Positions 54,689-62,596 of a DNA stretch of 64,000 nt are shown in pieces. The stretch covers positions 558,001 to 622,000 of the forward strand of contig NZ_SACR01000002.1 of assembly GCF_004016505.1 (NCBI RefSeq), written 5' to 3'. Below the pieces are notes generated by a model. That model was not told the DNA's origin, searched no databases, and saw nothing but the letters and a program-made list of their open reading frames with translations. Source of the stretch: Rubrivivax rivuli (GTDB taxonomy: Bacteria > Pseudomonadota > Gammaproteobacteria > Burkholderiales > Burkholderiaceae_C). Positions within the stretch are counted from its first letter, which is position 1; the number at the start of each line of letters is the position of its first letter. The position numbers and the translations under genes were made by a program.

Positions 54689-54716
54689 CTTTGGGGGTGG
54701 GCTGGCCGATTTCAAG
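54689..54716 (-). promoter_or_regulatory. Sigma-32 (RpoH) heat-shock promoter of htpG
   Basis: On the minus strand CTTGAAA (plus-strand 54710-54716) is followed after 12 bases by CCCCCAAAG (54689-54697). This fits the heat-shock consensus CTTGAA-N13-15-CCCCATNT, counting from the core hexamers. It is about 60-70 bases ahead of the htpG start, a normal leader length. Confidence 0.8.
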
Positions 54717-54731
54717 AGCCGGGCTGGGGCC

Positions 54732-55583
54732 TCAGCCGGGTGGCTGGCCCATCCGCAGCCGGCGCGCAGCGTCTTCGGCGCGGGCGTCGTCGATCTCGCG
54801 CACCACGCCGGCCAGGTCCACCGGCGTCTTCGGGGCCTCGAAAAGGCCGCTCAGCACCGTGTCGGGCCGCAGCAGGCCCTTCTCGTACAGCGCCCAGATC
54901 TCCGGGCCGTACTGCGTGGGCAGCAGCGCCGGGTTGTAGCGGCCGAAGAAATCGCGCAGGTTGTCCACGTCGCGCAGCAGCATGCGCCGGGCGTGGTTGT
55001 TGCCGGCGGCGTCCACGGCCTGGGGCAGATCGATGATGACCGGGCCGTCTTCGGCCAGCAGGATGTTGAACTCCGACAGGTCGCCGTGCACCACGCCCGC
55101 GCACAGCATGCGCAGCACCTCGCGCAGCAGCGTGGCGTGGTGGCGGGTGGCGTCTTCCGGCGTGAAGGGCACGTCGTTCAGGCGCGGCGCGGCGTCGCCC
55201 TCGGCCGTGGTGACGAGGTCCATCAGCAGCACACCTTCGAAGAAGTTGTGCGGGCGGGGAACACGCACGCCGGCGGCGGCCAAGCGGTAGAGCGCGTCGA
55301 CCTCGGCGCTCTGCCAGGCGGCTTCTTGCGATTCACGCCCGTACTTCGTGCCCTTGGCCATGGCGCGGGCCTGGCGGCTGTTCTTGACCTTGCGGTTCTC
55401 GGTGTAGTCCACCGCCTGGCGGAAGCTGCGGTGCGTGGCTTCCTTGTAGACCTTGGCGCAGATCACCTCTTCACCGCGGCGCACCACGTAGACCTCGGCC
55501 TCCTTGCCGCTCATCAGCTGGCGCAGCACCGCGTCGATCAGCCCTTCGTCCACCAGCGCCTGCAGGCGCGGCGGGGCTTTCAT
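54732..55583 (-). CDS. RIO1-like serine kinase
   Basis: A 283-residue atypical kinase of the bacterial PA4780/RIO1 group. Seen are LMSGKEAEVYVVRRGEEVI (flexible ATP loop), CAKVYKEATHRSF (Lys), NSRQARAMAKGTKYG, and the catalytic VVHGDLSEFNILL with metal site VIIDLPQAVD. It has no membrane segment. Its start overlaps the amidase stop by 4 bases (ATGA), so the two are coupled. The substrate is not known; the heat-shock gene htpG lies upstream of its stop only by position, on a separate promoter. Confidence 0.92.
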   Translation of the reverse strand: MKAPPRLQALVDEGLIDAVLRQLMSGKEAEVYVVRRGEEVICAKVYKEATHRSFRQAVDYTENRKVKNSRQARAMAKGTKYGRESQEAAWQSAEVDALYRLAAAGVRVPRPHNFFEGVLLMDLVTTAEGDAAPRLNDVPFTPEDATRHHATLLREVLRMLCAGVVHGDLSEFNILLAEDGPVIIDLPQAVDAAGNNHARRMLLRDVDNLRDFFGRYNPALLPTQYGPEIWALYEKGLLRPDTVLSGLFEAPKTPVDLAGVVREIDDARAEDAARRLRMGQPPG

Positions 55584-57229
55584 CCCGCGATACCGGTTTC
55601 GCGCAGGTAGCCCGGCGCCACGCGGCGGCGGCTGGCCTGCTCGTAGGCGTGGCCGAGTGCCAGCACGCGCGCGTCTTGCCAGGCCAGGCCGCCGAAGCTC
55701 AGGCCCGTGGGCAGGCCGGCCACCACGCCCATGGGCACGGTGAGGTGCGGGTAGCCCGCCACGGCGAAGACGCTGCCGAAGCCGCCGCCGCCGGACCGAT
55801 CACCCAGCAGCTGGTCGATGGGCCAGGCCACGGCGCCGGTGGGACCCACCACGGCGTCGAGCTGGTGCTGGGCGAAAAGCGCGTCCAGGCCTTCGGCGCG
55901 CGAAAAGCGCCGGCACGTGGCCAGCGCCTCGGTGTAGACGGTGGCCTCCAGCCCGGCGGTGGCTTCGGACAGGTCGAAGAGCTCTTGCGCGAAGTGCGGC
56001 ATCGCGCGCGGCGCGTTGGCCTTGTTCCAAGCGATGATGTCCGCGAGCGTCTTCACCGGCGCATCGGGCTGGTAGGCCTTCAGGTAGTCGGCCAGGCCCG
56101 GCTTCAGCTCGTGCAGCAGCACGGCGAACTCGGGGCTGCGAATCTTGTCGCGGTTGGGGATCTCCACCGGGTCCACCAGCACTGCGCCCTGCGCGCGCAG
56201 CACGGTGAGCGCTTCTTCGAAAAGCGCGGCCACCTGCGGCTGCGTGGGCACGGCGTGGCGCACGACGCCGATGCGCGCGCCTTGCAGCGCGCCGGGCTTC
56301 AGCGCCGCGATGAAGTCGGGCGGCGTGGCCGGCTGCGCGGCGGTGGCCGCGTCACGCGCATCGGGCCCGGCCAGGGCCTGCAGCAACAGCGCGGCGTCGC
56401 GCACGTGGCGCACCATGGGGCCGGCGGTGTCCTGGCTGGCCGAGATGGGGATGATGCCGCTGCGGCTGACCAGGCCCACCGTCGGCTTGAAGCCCACCAC
56501 GCCGTTGACGTTGGCCGGGCTGCAGATGGAGCCGTCGGTCTCGGTGCCGATGGTCAGCGGCGCCAGGCCGGCGGCGGCCGCGGCGCCCGAGCCCGAACTG
56601 CTGCCGCTGGGGCTGCGGTTGAGCACGTGCGGGTTGCGCGTCTGGCCGCCGCGGCTGCTCCAGCCGCCGCTGCTGCGCGTGCTGCGCATGTTGGCCCACT
56701 CGCTGAGGTTGGTCTTGCCCAGGATCACGGCGCCGGCCTCGCGCAGCCGCGCGACGATGGGCGCGTCGGCCTGAGCACGCAAACCCGCCAGCACCAGCGA
56801 GCCGGCCGTGGTGGCCATGGCATCGGCGGTGGCGATGTTGTCCTTCAGAAGCACCGGGATGCCGTGGAGCGGCCCGCGCACGCGGCCCGGGGTGCTGCGC
56901 GTGCCGCGCCGTTCGGCGTCCAGCGCCTGGGCTTGCGCCAGCGCTTCGGGGTTGAGCTGGATGACGGCGTTCAGGCGCGGGCCGCGCTGGTCGATGGCCT
57001 GGATGCGCTGCAGGCAGTGGCGCACCAAGGCCTGCGATGTGAGCCGGCCGCCGGCCATCTCGGCCTGCAGCGCGGTGACGTCCATCGTGTCGAGCTTGCT
57101 GTCCTTCAAGGCCGGCTTCACGCTCGCGGTGGCCTTGGCCGAGGTGCCCGCTTCAGCCGGCAAGGCCGCCGCCCCCACGGCGGCCCCGGCCCCCGCCATC
57201 CAAGCGCGCCTGTTCACTTTGCCTGCCAT
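55580..57229 (-). CDS. Amidase signature enzyme, Tat-exported
   Basis: A 549-residue hydrolase with a twin-arginine signal (NRRAWMAGAGAAVGAAAL). The Ser-cisSer-Lys triad is present: VLLKDNIATAD (Lys), SPSGSSSGSGAAAAAG (cis-Ser) and TETDGSICSPANVNG (Ser nucleophile). The C-terminal part completes the fold (GFGSVFAVAGYPHLTVPMG). Substrates of secreted amidases vary (peptide amides, aryl amides). It overlaps the RIO kinase start by 4 bases and lies 25 bases after the M16 peptidase gene, possibly one transcript. Confidence 0.93.
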   Translation of the reverse strand: MAGKVNRRAWMAGAGAAVGAAALPAEAGTSAKATASVKPALKDSKLDTMDVTALQAEMAGGRLTSQALVRHCLQRIQAIDQRGPRLNAVIQLNPEALAQAQALDAERRGTRSTPGRVRGPLHGIPVLLKDNIATADAMATTAGSLVLAGLRAQADAPIVARLREAGAVILGKTNLSEWANMRSTRSSGGWSSRGGQTRNPHVLNRSPSGSSSGSGAAAAAGLAPLTIGTETDGSICSPANVNGVVGFKPTVGLVSRSGIIPISASQDTAGPMVRHVRDAALLLQALAGPDARDAATAAQPATPPDFIAALKPGALQGARIGVVRHAVPTQPQVAALFEEALTVLRAQGAVLVDPVEIPNRDKIRSPEFAVLLHELKPGLADYLKAYQPDAPVKTLADIIAWNKANAPRAMPHFAQELFDLSEATAGLEATVYTEALATCRRFSRAEGLDALFAQHQLDAVVGPTGAVAWPIDQLLGDRSGGGGFGSVFAVAGYPHLTVPMGVVAGLPTGLSFGGLAWQDARVLALGHAYEQASRRRVAPGYLRETGIAG

Positions 57230-57254
57230 GCCGCACCGCCTTGCCTTGTAGGAA

Positions 57255-58559
57255 TCACGCGCCGATTGTGCTGGCCGCTCGGCCTTCGGCCACGAACAAG
57301 GCTTCGGCCTGCTCGCGCGCCCGCGCCGTCACGCTGCCGGCCAGGCCGATGGCCGCCGGGCGCATGGCCATGGTGGCGAAAACGCGGCGCACCTGCGCCG
57401 GCGTCACGTCGTGCAGGGCCTGCAACTGTTCTTCGGTGCTGCGCACGCGGCCGAAGGTGTACACGTCCTGCACCGCCGCTTCCAGCCGGCGCACGGGCTG
57501 CTCCAGCGTGCGCAGCGCGCGCACGGCCAGCTGCTTGCGCGCGCGGGCCAGGGCCACGCTGTCGGTCTTCTCGGCATGGCGCTGCAGCAGCACGGCCACG
57601 GCCTGCAGCAGCTCGTCGGCCTGCTCGGGCGCGGTGGCGGCGTCGATGACGAACTGCGCCGCCAGCGCGCCCACGTCGGCCGAACAGCCCACGTGGTAGG
57701 CCAGGCCGCGCCGCTCGCGGATCTCGTCCAGCAGCGGCGAGCTCATGCCCTCGCCCAGCAGCGCCGCGGCCAGCACCCAGGCCGTGTGTTTGGCATCCGC
57801 CAGCGGCGGCATGCCGTGGCCCAGCACCAGCTGGCACTGCGCGCTGCCGGCCATGCGGCGCAGTTTCACGCCGCCTTGCCAGGCGGGTGCTTCCACCGTG
57901 TTGGGCGTGCCGCCGGGCATGGCGCCGAAAGCGGCTTCCACCTGCCGCGCAAAAGCCGGCGCGTCCACTGGGCCGGCCACGGCCACCACCACGTTGGGCC
58001 CGGTGTACAGGCGCGCCACGTGGGCCTGCAGGTCGGCGCGCGTGAAACGTTCCAGGTTCGCGCGGCTGCCGATCACGGGCTGGCCCGCCGGGTGCAAGCC
58101 GTAGCAGGCGCGGTCGAAGAGGCGGAAGGCCATGCTCACCGGGTCTTCGTCGAACTCGGTGTACTCGTGCAGGATCACCTGGCGCTCGCGCTCCAGCTCT
58201 TCTTCGGGGAAGGTGCTGTGCTGCACGATCTCGGCCAGCAGCGCCACGAAGGCCGGCAGATCGGCGGCCATGCCGTCGATGTGGAAGGCCGTGTGGTCCT
58301 TGTCGGTGTGGGCGTTGACCTCGGCGCCCAGGGCTTCGGCGGCCAGGTTGATCTGCTGGCAGCTGCGCGTGGCCGTGCCCTTGAAGGCCATGTGCTCCAC
58401 GACGTGGCTGATGCCGGTGAAGCGCCGCGCCTCGTGCTGGCTGCCGGCGCGCACGAAGACGCTGAGGTTGACGGCCTGCCGCCAGGGCTGGTGCAGCACG
58501 AGGCAGCGCACGCCGTTGGGCAGGGTGTGGAGGAAGGTGTCGGGGGCGGTGTTCTGCAT
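57255..58559 (-). CDS. M16-family zinc peptidase
   Basis: A 434-residue metallopeptidase of the pitrilysin/PqqF-like class. The start at 58559 (MQNTAPDTFLHTLPNGVRCL) is preferred to an upstream frame from 58625. The inverted zinc motif HVVEH lies in GISHVVEHMAFKGTA, with the third ligand Glu in the downstream helix (region EEELERERQVILHEYTEF gives a conserved Glu-rich stretch). The second half is the inactive repeat (RERRGLAYHVGCSADVGA). No signal peptide is clear. No paired inactive M16 gene is adjacent. Confidence 0.92.
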   Translation of the reverse strand: MQNTAPDTFLHTLPNGVRCLVLHQPWRQAVNLSVFVRAGSQHEARRFTGISHVVEHMAFKGTATRSCQQINLAAEALGAEVNAHTDKDHTAFHIDGMAADLPAFVALLAEIVQHSTFPEEELERERQVILHEYTEFDEDPVSMAFRLFDRACYGLHPAGQPVIGSRANLERFTRADLQAHVARLYTGPNVVVAVAGPVDAPAFARQVEAAFGAMPGGTPNTVEAPAWQGGVKLRRMAGSAQCQLVLGHGMPPLADAKHTAWVLAAALLGEGMSSPLLDEIRERRGLAYHVGCSADVGALAAQFVIDAATAPEQADELLQAVAVLLQRHAEKTDSVALARARKQLAVRALRTLEQPVRRLEAAVQDVYTFGRVRSTEEQLQALHDVTPAQVRRVFATMAMRPAAIGLAGSVTARAREQAEALFVAEGRAASTIGA

Positions 58560-58605
58560 GCAGCCGCCGAGCATGCCACGGCAGGCGCCGGGGCTGCCGC
58601 CGGGT

Positions 58606-59526
58606 TCAGCCCGCCGCCGCCCCACGCCGCGAGCCGTGACGCTGCGCGAACAGCCACGTCACCTCGGCTCCATAAAGAAACACCTGCGCCGAGGCATACA
58701 CCCACACGAGCAAACCCACCACCGCGCTGGCCGCGCCGAAACCCGCCGCCATGCCGGTGCGGGTGAGCAGCCAGCCGATCAAGGCCTTGCCCAGGGTGAA
58801 GAGCACGGAGGTGATCAGGCTGCCCAGCACCACATCGGCCCAGCCGATGCGCGCACGCGGCATGCCCTTGTAGATGGCCGCGAACAGCAGCGTGGTGAGC
58901 CCGAAACCCAGCACGTGGTTGGCCGCGTCCAGCAGCCCCAGGCTGCCGCCGAAGGCCGGCGCCCACCATCGGCCCCAGGCCGCGAGGGCCGCGCTGGCCG
59001 CCAGCGACACCATCAGCAGGAAGCCGACGCCCAGCACCAGGCCGAAGGACAGCAGGCGCGCGCGCAGCAGCTGCCACAGGGTGCCGCCGCGCCGCGGGGT
59101 GTCGACGCGCCAGATGTGGTCCAGCGAATCCTGCAGTTCGGCGAACACCGTGGTGGCACCGATGACGAGAAGGACCACGCCCAGCACCGTGCCCAATGCG
59201 GATTGGCCGCTGCGCCGCACCTGGTCGAGCATGGTGGCGATGGCCTCGGCGCCCTCGCGGCCCAGCAGCGTTTGCATCTGCTGCAGGATCTCGCCGCGCG
59301 CAGCGTCCAGCCCGAACACGGCGCCCGCCACCGAGATGGCGATCAAGAGCAGCGGTGCCAGCGAGAACAGCGTGTAGTAGGCCAGCGCCGCGCCCATGGT
59401 GGGCGCGCGGTCCTGCACCCAGGCCACGGCGGCGGCGCGCAGCAGCGAGCCCAGCGCGCGCGGGCTGAGGCCTGACGGGGCTCCGGGGCCTGAGGGGTGG
59501 GCGGGCGGCGCCTGCGGTCGGTTCAT
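58606..59526 (-). CDS. YihY/BrkB-family membrane protein
   Basis: A 306-residue inner-membrane protein with about six hydrophobic segments. It shows the family start (LGSLLRAAAVAWVQDRAPTM, ALAYYTLFSLAPLLLIAISV) and the segment IYKGMPRARIGWADVVLGSL, with a C-terminal YGAEVTWLFAQRHG. The old name ribonuclease BN is wrong for this family; transport of a virulence-linked or lipid substrate has been proposed. It lies 46 bases before the M16 gene on the same strand. Confidence 0.92.
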   Translation of the reverse strand: MNRPQAPPAHPSGPGAPSGLSPRALGSLLRAAAVAWVQDRAPTMGAALAYYTLFSLAPLLLIAISVAGAVFGLDAARGEILQQMQTLLGREGAEAIATMLDQVRRSGQSALGTVLGVVLLVIGATTVFAELQDSLDHIWRVDTPRRGGTLWQLLRARLLSFGLVLGVGFLLMVSLAASAALAAWGRWWAPAFGGSLGLLDAANHVLGFGLTTLLFAAIYKGMPRARIGWADVVLGSLITSVLFTLGKALIGWLLTRTGMAAGFGAASAVVGLLVWVYASAQVFLYGAEVTWLFAQRHGSRRGAAAG

Positions 59527-59648
59527 GCGTGTGCCCGCAGCATGCGCGGGCCAGCGCGCACCCGCCAGCAGACGCCGGCGCGGCCGCGTGCCGGCGGTGT
59601 CCTACAGGCTGCGGTGCAGGCGGCGGGACATGAAGGCCGGTGCCCGCT

Positions 59649-60398
59649 TCAGGCCACCGGCGGCACGGCCAGGGCGCGCGCAGTCTCGGCATCGGCAGCG
59701 AACAGGTGCTCGATGCGCAGCGAAGCCAGCGTCACGTCCATGGGTGCGCCAAAGCTGCTGAACATCGAGAACAGCCGCAGCTCGCCCACCTGCGAACGCA
59801 GCCGCGTCAGCAGCAGTGGCGTGGCCACGGCGGGTGCCGGCCAGGCCGGCAAGTCGGCCGCCAGGCGCTGCAGGCGCGCGGCGAGCGCCGGCACCTGCGG
59901 CGCCTCGCGCCGCGCGCGGTGCAGCACGTCGGCGCAGACCTCGGCCTCGTTGAGCATGCAGCCGCGCAGCCCGCCGGGCGCCAGCAGCCAGTCGAGCAGG
60001 TTGACGGGCCCGGTGGGCGCGGGCTGGCCCAGCAGCGCCAGCAGGCGCAGCACGGCGGCGTTGGCCATCACCAGGTTCCATTCGGCGTCGATCACCAGCG
60101 CCGGCGGGCTGCCGGGGGCGTGCAGCAGCTGCTCCAGCGCCTGCCGCGCGGGCTGCAGGGCGGGCGCATCCAGCGCCAACTCGGTGTAGGCGGGCGCCAG
60201 GCCGGCGGCCAGCAGCACGCCGTTGCGTTCGGGCAGCGGCGCTTCCAAGGCATCCAGCAAGGCCAGCAGCGTGGGGCGCGTGGGGCGCGCGCGGCCGGTT
60301 TCGATGCAGCTCAGGTGGCGCTGCGAAACGCCGGCCTTCAAGCCCAGTTCCAGCTGGCTGATGCGCCGCTGGCGGCGCAGTTCGGCAAGGGGGTGCAT
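59649..60398 (-). CDS. XRE-type regulator with MmyB-like C-terminal domain
   Basis: A 249-residue transcription factor. The start at 60398 (MHPLAELRRQRRISQLELGL) is preferred to 60458, which would read through the divergent operator region. Residues about 1-65 are a helix-turn-helix (GLKAGVSQRHLSCIETGRAR); residues about 95-245 are the MmyB-like ligand-binding domain (LVIDAEWNLVMANAAVLRLL, VNLLDWLLAPGGLR, and the DVTLASLRIEHLFAADAETA end). Such proteins often bind fatty-acid-like ligands and control a divergent neighbour. The gene is divergent from the DUF2834 protein, with a 13-bp palindrome between. Confidence 0.9.
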   Translation of the reverse strand: MHPLAELRRQRRISQLELGLKAGVSQRHLSCIETGRARPTRPTLLALLDALEAPLPERNGVLLAAGLAPAYTELALDAPALQPARQALEQLLHAPGSPPALVIDAEWNLVMANAAVLRLLALLGQPAPTGPVNLLDWLLAPGGLRGCMLNEAEVCADVLHRARREAPQVPALAARLQRLAADLPAWPAPAVATPLLLTRLRSQVGELRLFSMFSSFGAPMDVTLASLRIEHLFAADAETARALAVPPVA

Positions 60399-60434
60399 GT
60401 CGCGAGGATAGGCCGGGCCCTGCCCCGGCGCGAT

Positions 60435-60447
60435 GACCTCCGAGGTC
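60435..60447. promoter_or_regulatory. 13-bp perfect palindrome, candidate operator
   Basis: GACCTC-C-GAGGTC at 60435-60447 in the 119-base spacer between the divergent XRE/MmyB-like gene and the DUF2834 gene. It is the only clear dyad in the spacer. A binding site for the neighbouring regulator is inferred. Confidence 0.5.
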
Positions 60448-60517
60448 GTTGCGGCCATGACGCGGCCCCGCCGAGACTGGCCGCCTCTTCAACGCAACCC
60501 CTTCTGGAGACCCCACC

Positions 60518-60808
60518 ATGCCCGCCCACAAAGCCCTGCTCTGGCCCGTCGCGCTCGCCTTCGCCGCCTTTTCCACCTGGGTGCTGTGGCAGCTGGGTTA
60601 CTTCGGCATCTGGCAGGGCGGTTTCGCCAACCTGGGCTCGATGCAGATCACCTTCGACCTGATCATCGCCTGCACCCTGCTGGTGGGCTACATCGCCCGC
60701 GACTGCCGCGCCCGCGGCAAGCCCTGGTGGCCCTGGGCGCTGCTGACGCTGGTGGGGGGCTCGCTGGGCCCGCTGGCCTACCTGCTGTGGCCGCGCCGCA
60801 AGGCCTGA
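60518..60808 (+). CDS. DUF2834 small membrane protein
   Basis: A 96-residue protein with three hydrophobic segments (LWPVALAFAAFSTWVLW, DLIIACTLLVGYIA, WALLTLVGGSLGPLAYLL). The charged loop RDCRARGKPWWPW between segments 2 and 3 and the GSLGPLAYLLWP end match DUF2834. GGAG sits 13-10 bases upstream of the ATG. It is divergent from the XRE/MmyB regulator, which probably controls it. Function unknown. Confidence 0.88.
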   Translation: MPAHKALLWPVALAFAAFSTWVLWQLGYFGIWQGGFANLGSMQITFDLIIACTLLVGYIARDCRARGKPWWPWALLTLVGGSLGPLAYLLWPRRKA

Positions 60809-60898
60809 CGGCGCGGTGTGACCCTGTCAGCGCCCGCGCAGGGGCGGCCCGCTAAAATTCAGGGTTTTCCTTGAAGCCGCGCAGCCCGGCCCGCCCCC

Positions 60899-61672
60899 AT
60901 GAGCGCCTTTCTCGAAGAACGTGTCCTGAGCGTCCACCACTGGACCGACCGCCTGTTCAGCTTCACCACCACGCGCGACCCGGCGCTGCGCTTCTCCAAC
61001 GGCCACTTCACGATGATCGGCCTGCGCGTGGACGGCAAGCCGCTGCTGCGCGCCTACAGCATCGTCAGCGCGAACTACGAAGAGCACCTCGAGTTCCTGA
61101 GCATCAAGGTGCCGGATGGCCCGCTCACCAGCCGGCTGCAGCACATCCAGGTGGGCGACACCATCATCGTCGGCAAGAAGCCCACCGGTACGCTGCTGAT
61201 CGACTACCTGCTGCCGGGCAAGCGCCTGTACCTGCTGGGCACGGGCACCGGGCTGGCGCCTTTCCTGAGCGTGGTGCGCGACCCCGAGACCTACGAGAAG
61301 TTCGAAGAGGTGGTGGTGGTGCACGGCGTGCGCGAGGTGGCCGAGCTGGCCTACCACCAGCTGCTCAGCGAAGACCTGGCCAAGGACGAACTGCTGGGCG
61401 AGGTGGTGGCCGGCAAGCTGAAGTACTACCCCACCGTCACGCGCGAGCCCTTCCGCAACCAGGGCCGCATGACCGACCTCATCGAGAACGGCAAGCTCTT
61501 CACCGACCTCGGCGTGCCACCGCTGGACCCCGCGGTCGACCGCGTGATGATCTGCGGCAGCCCCGCCATGCTGCGCGACCTGAAGCGCCTGCTGGAAGAG
61601 CGCCAGTTCAAGGAAGGCAACACGACCAAGCCCGGCGACTTCGTCATCGAGCGGGCTTTCGTCGAGCAGTAA
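60899..61672 (+). CDS. fpr: Ferredoxin--NADP reductase
   Basis: A 257-residue flavoenzyme that passes electrons between NADPH and ferredoxin or flavodoxin. The FAD site is LRAYSIVSANYEEHLEF (RxYS), the NADP site is LGTGTGLAPFLSVVRDPE, and VMICGSPAMLRDLKRLLE follows. The length matches the subclass of bacterial Fpr. A -10-like TAAAAT lies at 60853-60858, about 40 bases upstream. In this order of bacteria the gene is usually linked to oxidative stress control, but no regulator site is recognised here. Confidence 0.94.
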   Translation: MSAFLEERVLSVHHWTDRLFSFTTTRDPALRFSNGHFTMIGLRVDGKPLLRAYSIVSANYEEHLEFLSIKVPDGPLTSRLQHIQVGDTIIVGKKPTGTLLIDYLLPGKRLYLLGTGTGLAPFLSVVRDPETYEKFEEVVVVHGVREVAELAYHQLLSEDLAKDELLGEVVAGKLKYYPTVTREPFRNQGRMTDLIENGKLFTDLGVPPLDPAVDRVMICGSPAMLRDLKRLLEERQFKEGNTTKPGDFVIERAFVEQ

Positions 61673-61782
61673 GGACAAGGCTCCCGGTCAGCGTAGGGGC
61701 TGCGGCGCGCCGCCAGAGAAGGCCCCGACAGCCCCCGCTTCTGCGCCGTTCGGGCGGGAGACGGCGCTTCTATGCTGCGCAG

Positions 61783-62589
61783 ATGTCGCGCACCATGGCC
61801 CCTGCCGCCTCGGCTTTCCTGCCCCTGGAAGCCGAGGCGCGGCATTGCGGTGGCTGCGATGCGCCCGAGCGCCTGGGTTTCCTGTTCGACTACGCCTACC
61901 AGCCCATCGTCGACGTGGCCACGCGGCGCGTCTTCGCGCACGAGGCTTTGGTGCGTGGCCCGGCAGGCGAGCCGGCAGCCCATGTGCTGGCGCAGGTGAC
62001 CGAGATCAACCGCTACCGCTTCGACCAGGCCTGCCGCGTGAAGGCCATCAAGGGCGCGCAGGCGCTGGGGATGCAGGCCCTGCTGTCGATCAATTTCCTG
62101 CCCAACGCGGTCTACAAGCCTGAGGTGTGCATCCGCACCACGCTGGAAGCGGCCCGCGCCGCAGGATTCCCGCTCGACCACATCCTCTTCGAGGTGACCG
62201 AAGGCGAGCGTGTGCAGGACGGCCCCTGGTTCGCGCAGATCCTGCGCGAGTACAAGCGCTGCGGCTTCAAGACGGCCATCGACGACTTCGGCGCCGGCTA
62301 CGCGGGGCTGAAGCTGCTGGCCGACTTCCAGCCCGACTTCATCAAGATCGACATGGATCTGGTGCGCGACATCGACACCCGCCGGCCGCGTCAGACCATC
62401 GTGCGCGGGCTGATGCAGGTGTGCCGCGACCTCGACATCCAGGTCATCGCCGAGGGCATCGAGACCCCGGCCGAACGCGACTTCCTGGCCGAAGAAGGCG
62501 TGCGCCTGATGCAGGGCTACCTGTTTGCGCGCCCGGCTTTCCGCGCGCTGGCCGAGGTGAACACCGCCGCCTGGCCCGCCCGGGGCTGA
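61783..62589 (+). CDS. Stand-alone EAL-domain phosphodiesterase
   Basis: A 268-residue protein that is almost wholly an EAL domain, which would cut cyclic di-GMP to pGpG. Active-site residues are all present: HEALVRGP (EAL variant), INFLPNAVY (Asn), LFEVTEGE (Glu), AIDDFGAGYAGL (Asp pair), DFIKIDMDLV (Lys), VIAEGIET (Glu) and LMQGYLFARP (Gln). The start at 61783 follows a 110-base spacer after fpr; the long frame upstream is antisense-free but overlaps fpr out of frame. The N-terminus has HCGGC (residues 21-25), a possible metal or redox switch. No sensor or GGDEF domain is attached. Confidence 0.92.
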   Translation: MSRTMAPAASAFLPLEAEARHCGGCDAPERLGFLFDYAYQPIVDVATRRVFAHEALVRGPAGEPAAHVLAQVTEINRYRFDQACRVKAIKGAQALGMQALLSINFLPNAVYKPEVCIRTTLEAARAAGFPLDHILFEVTEGERVQDGPWFAQILREYKRCGFKTAIDDFGAGYAGLKLLADFQPDFIKIDMDLVRDIDTRRPRQTIVRGLMQVCRDLDIQVIAEGIETPAERDFLAEEGVRLMQGYLFARPAFRALAEVNTAAWPARG

Positions 62590-62596
62590 AGCGGCT

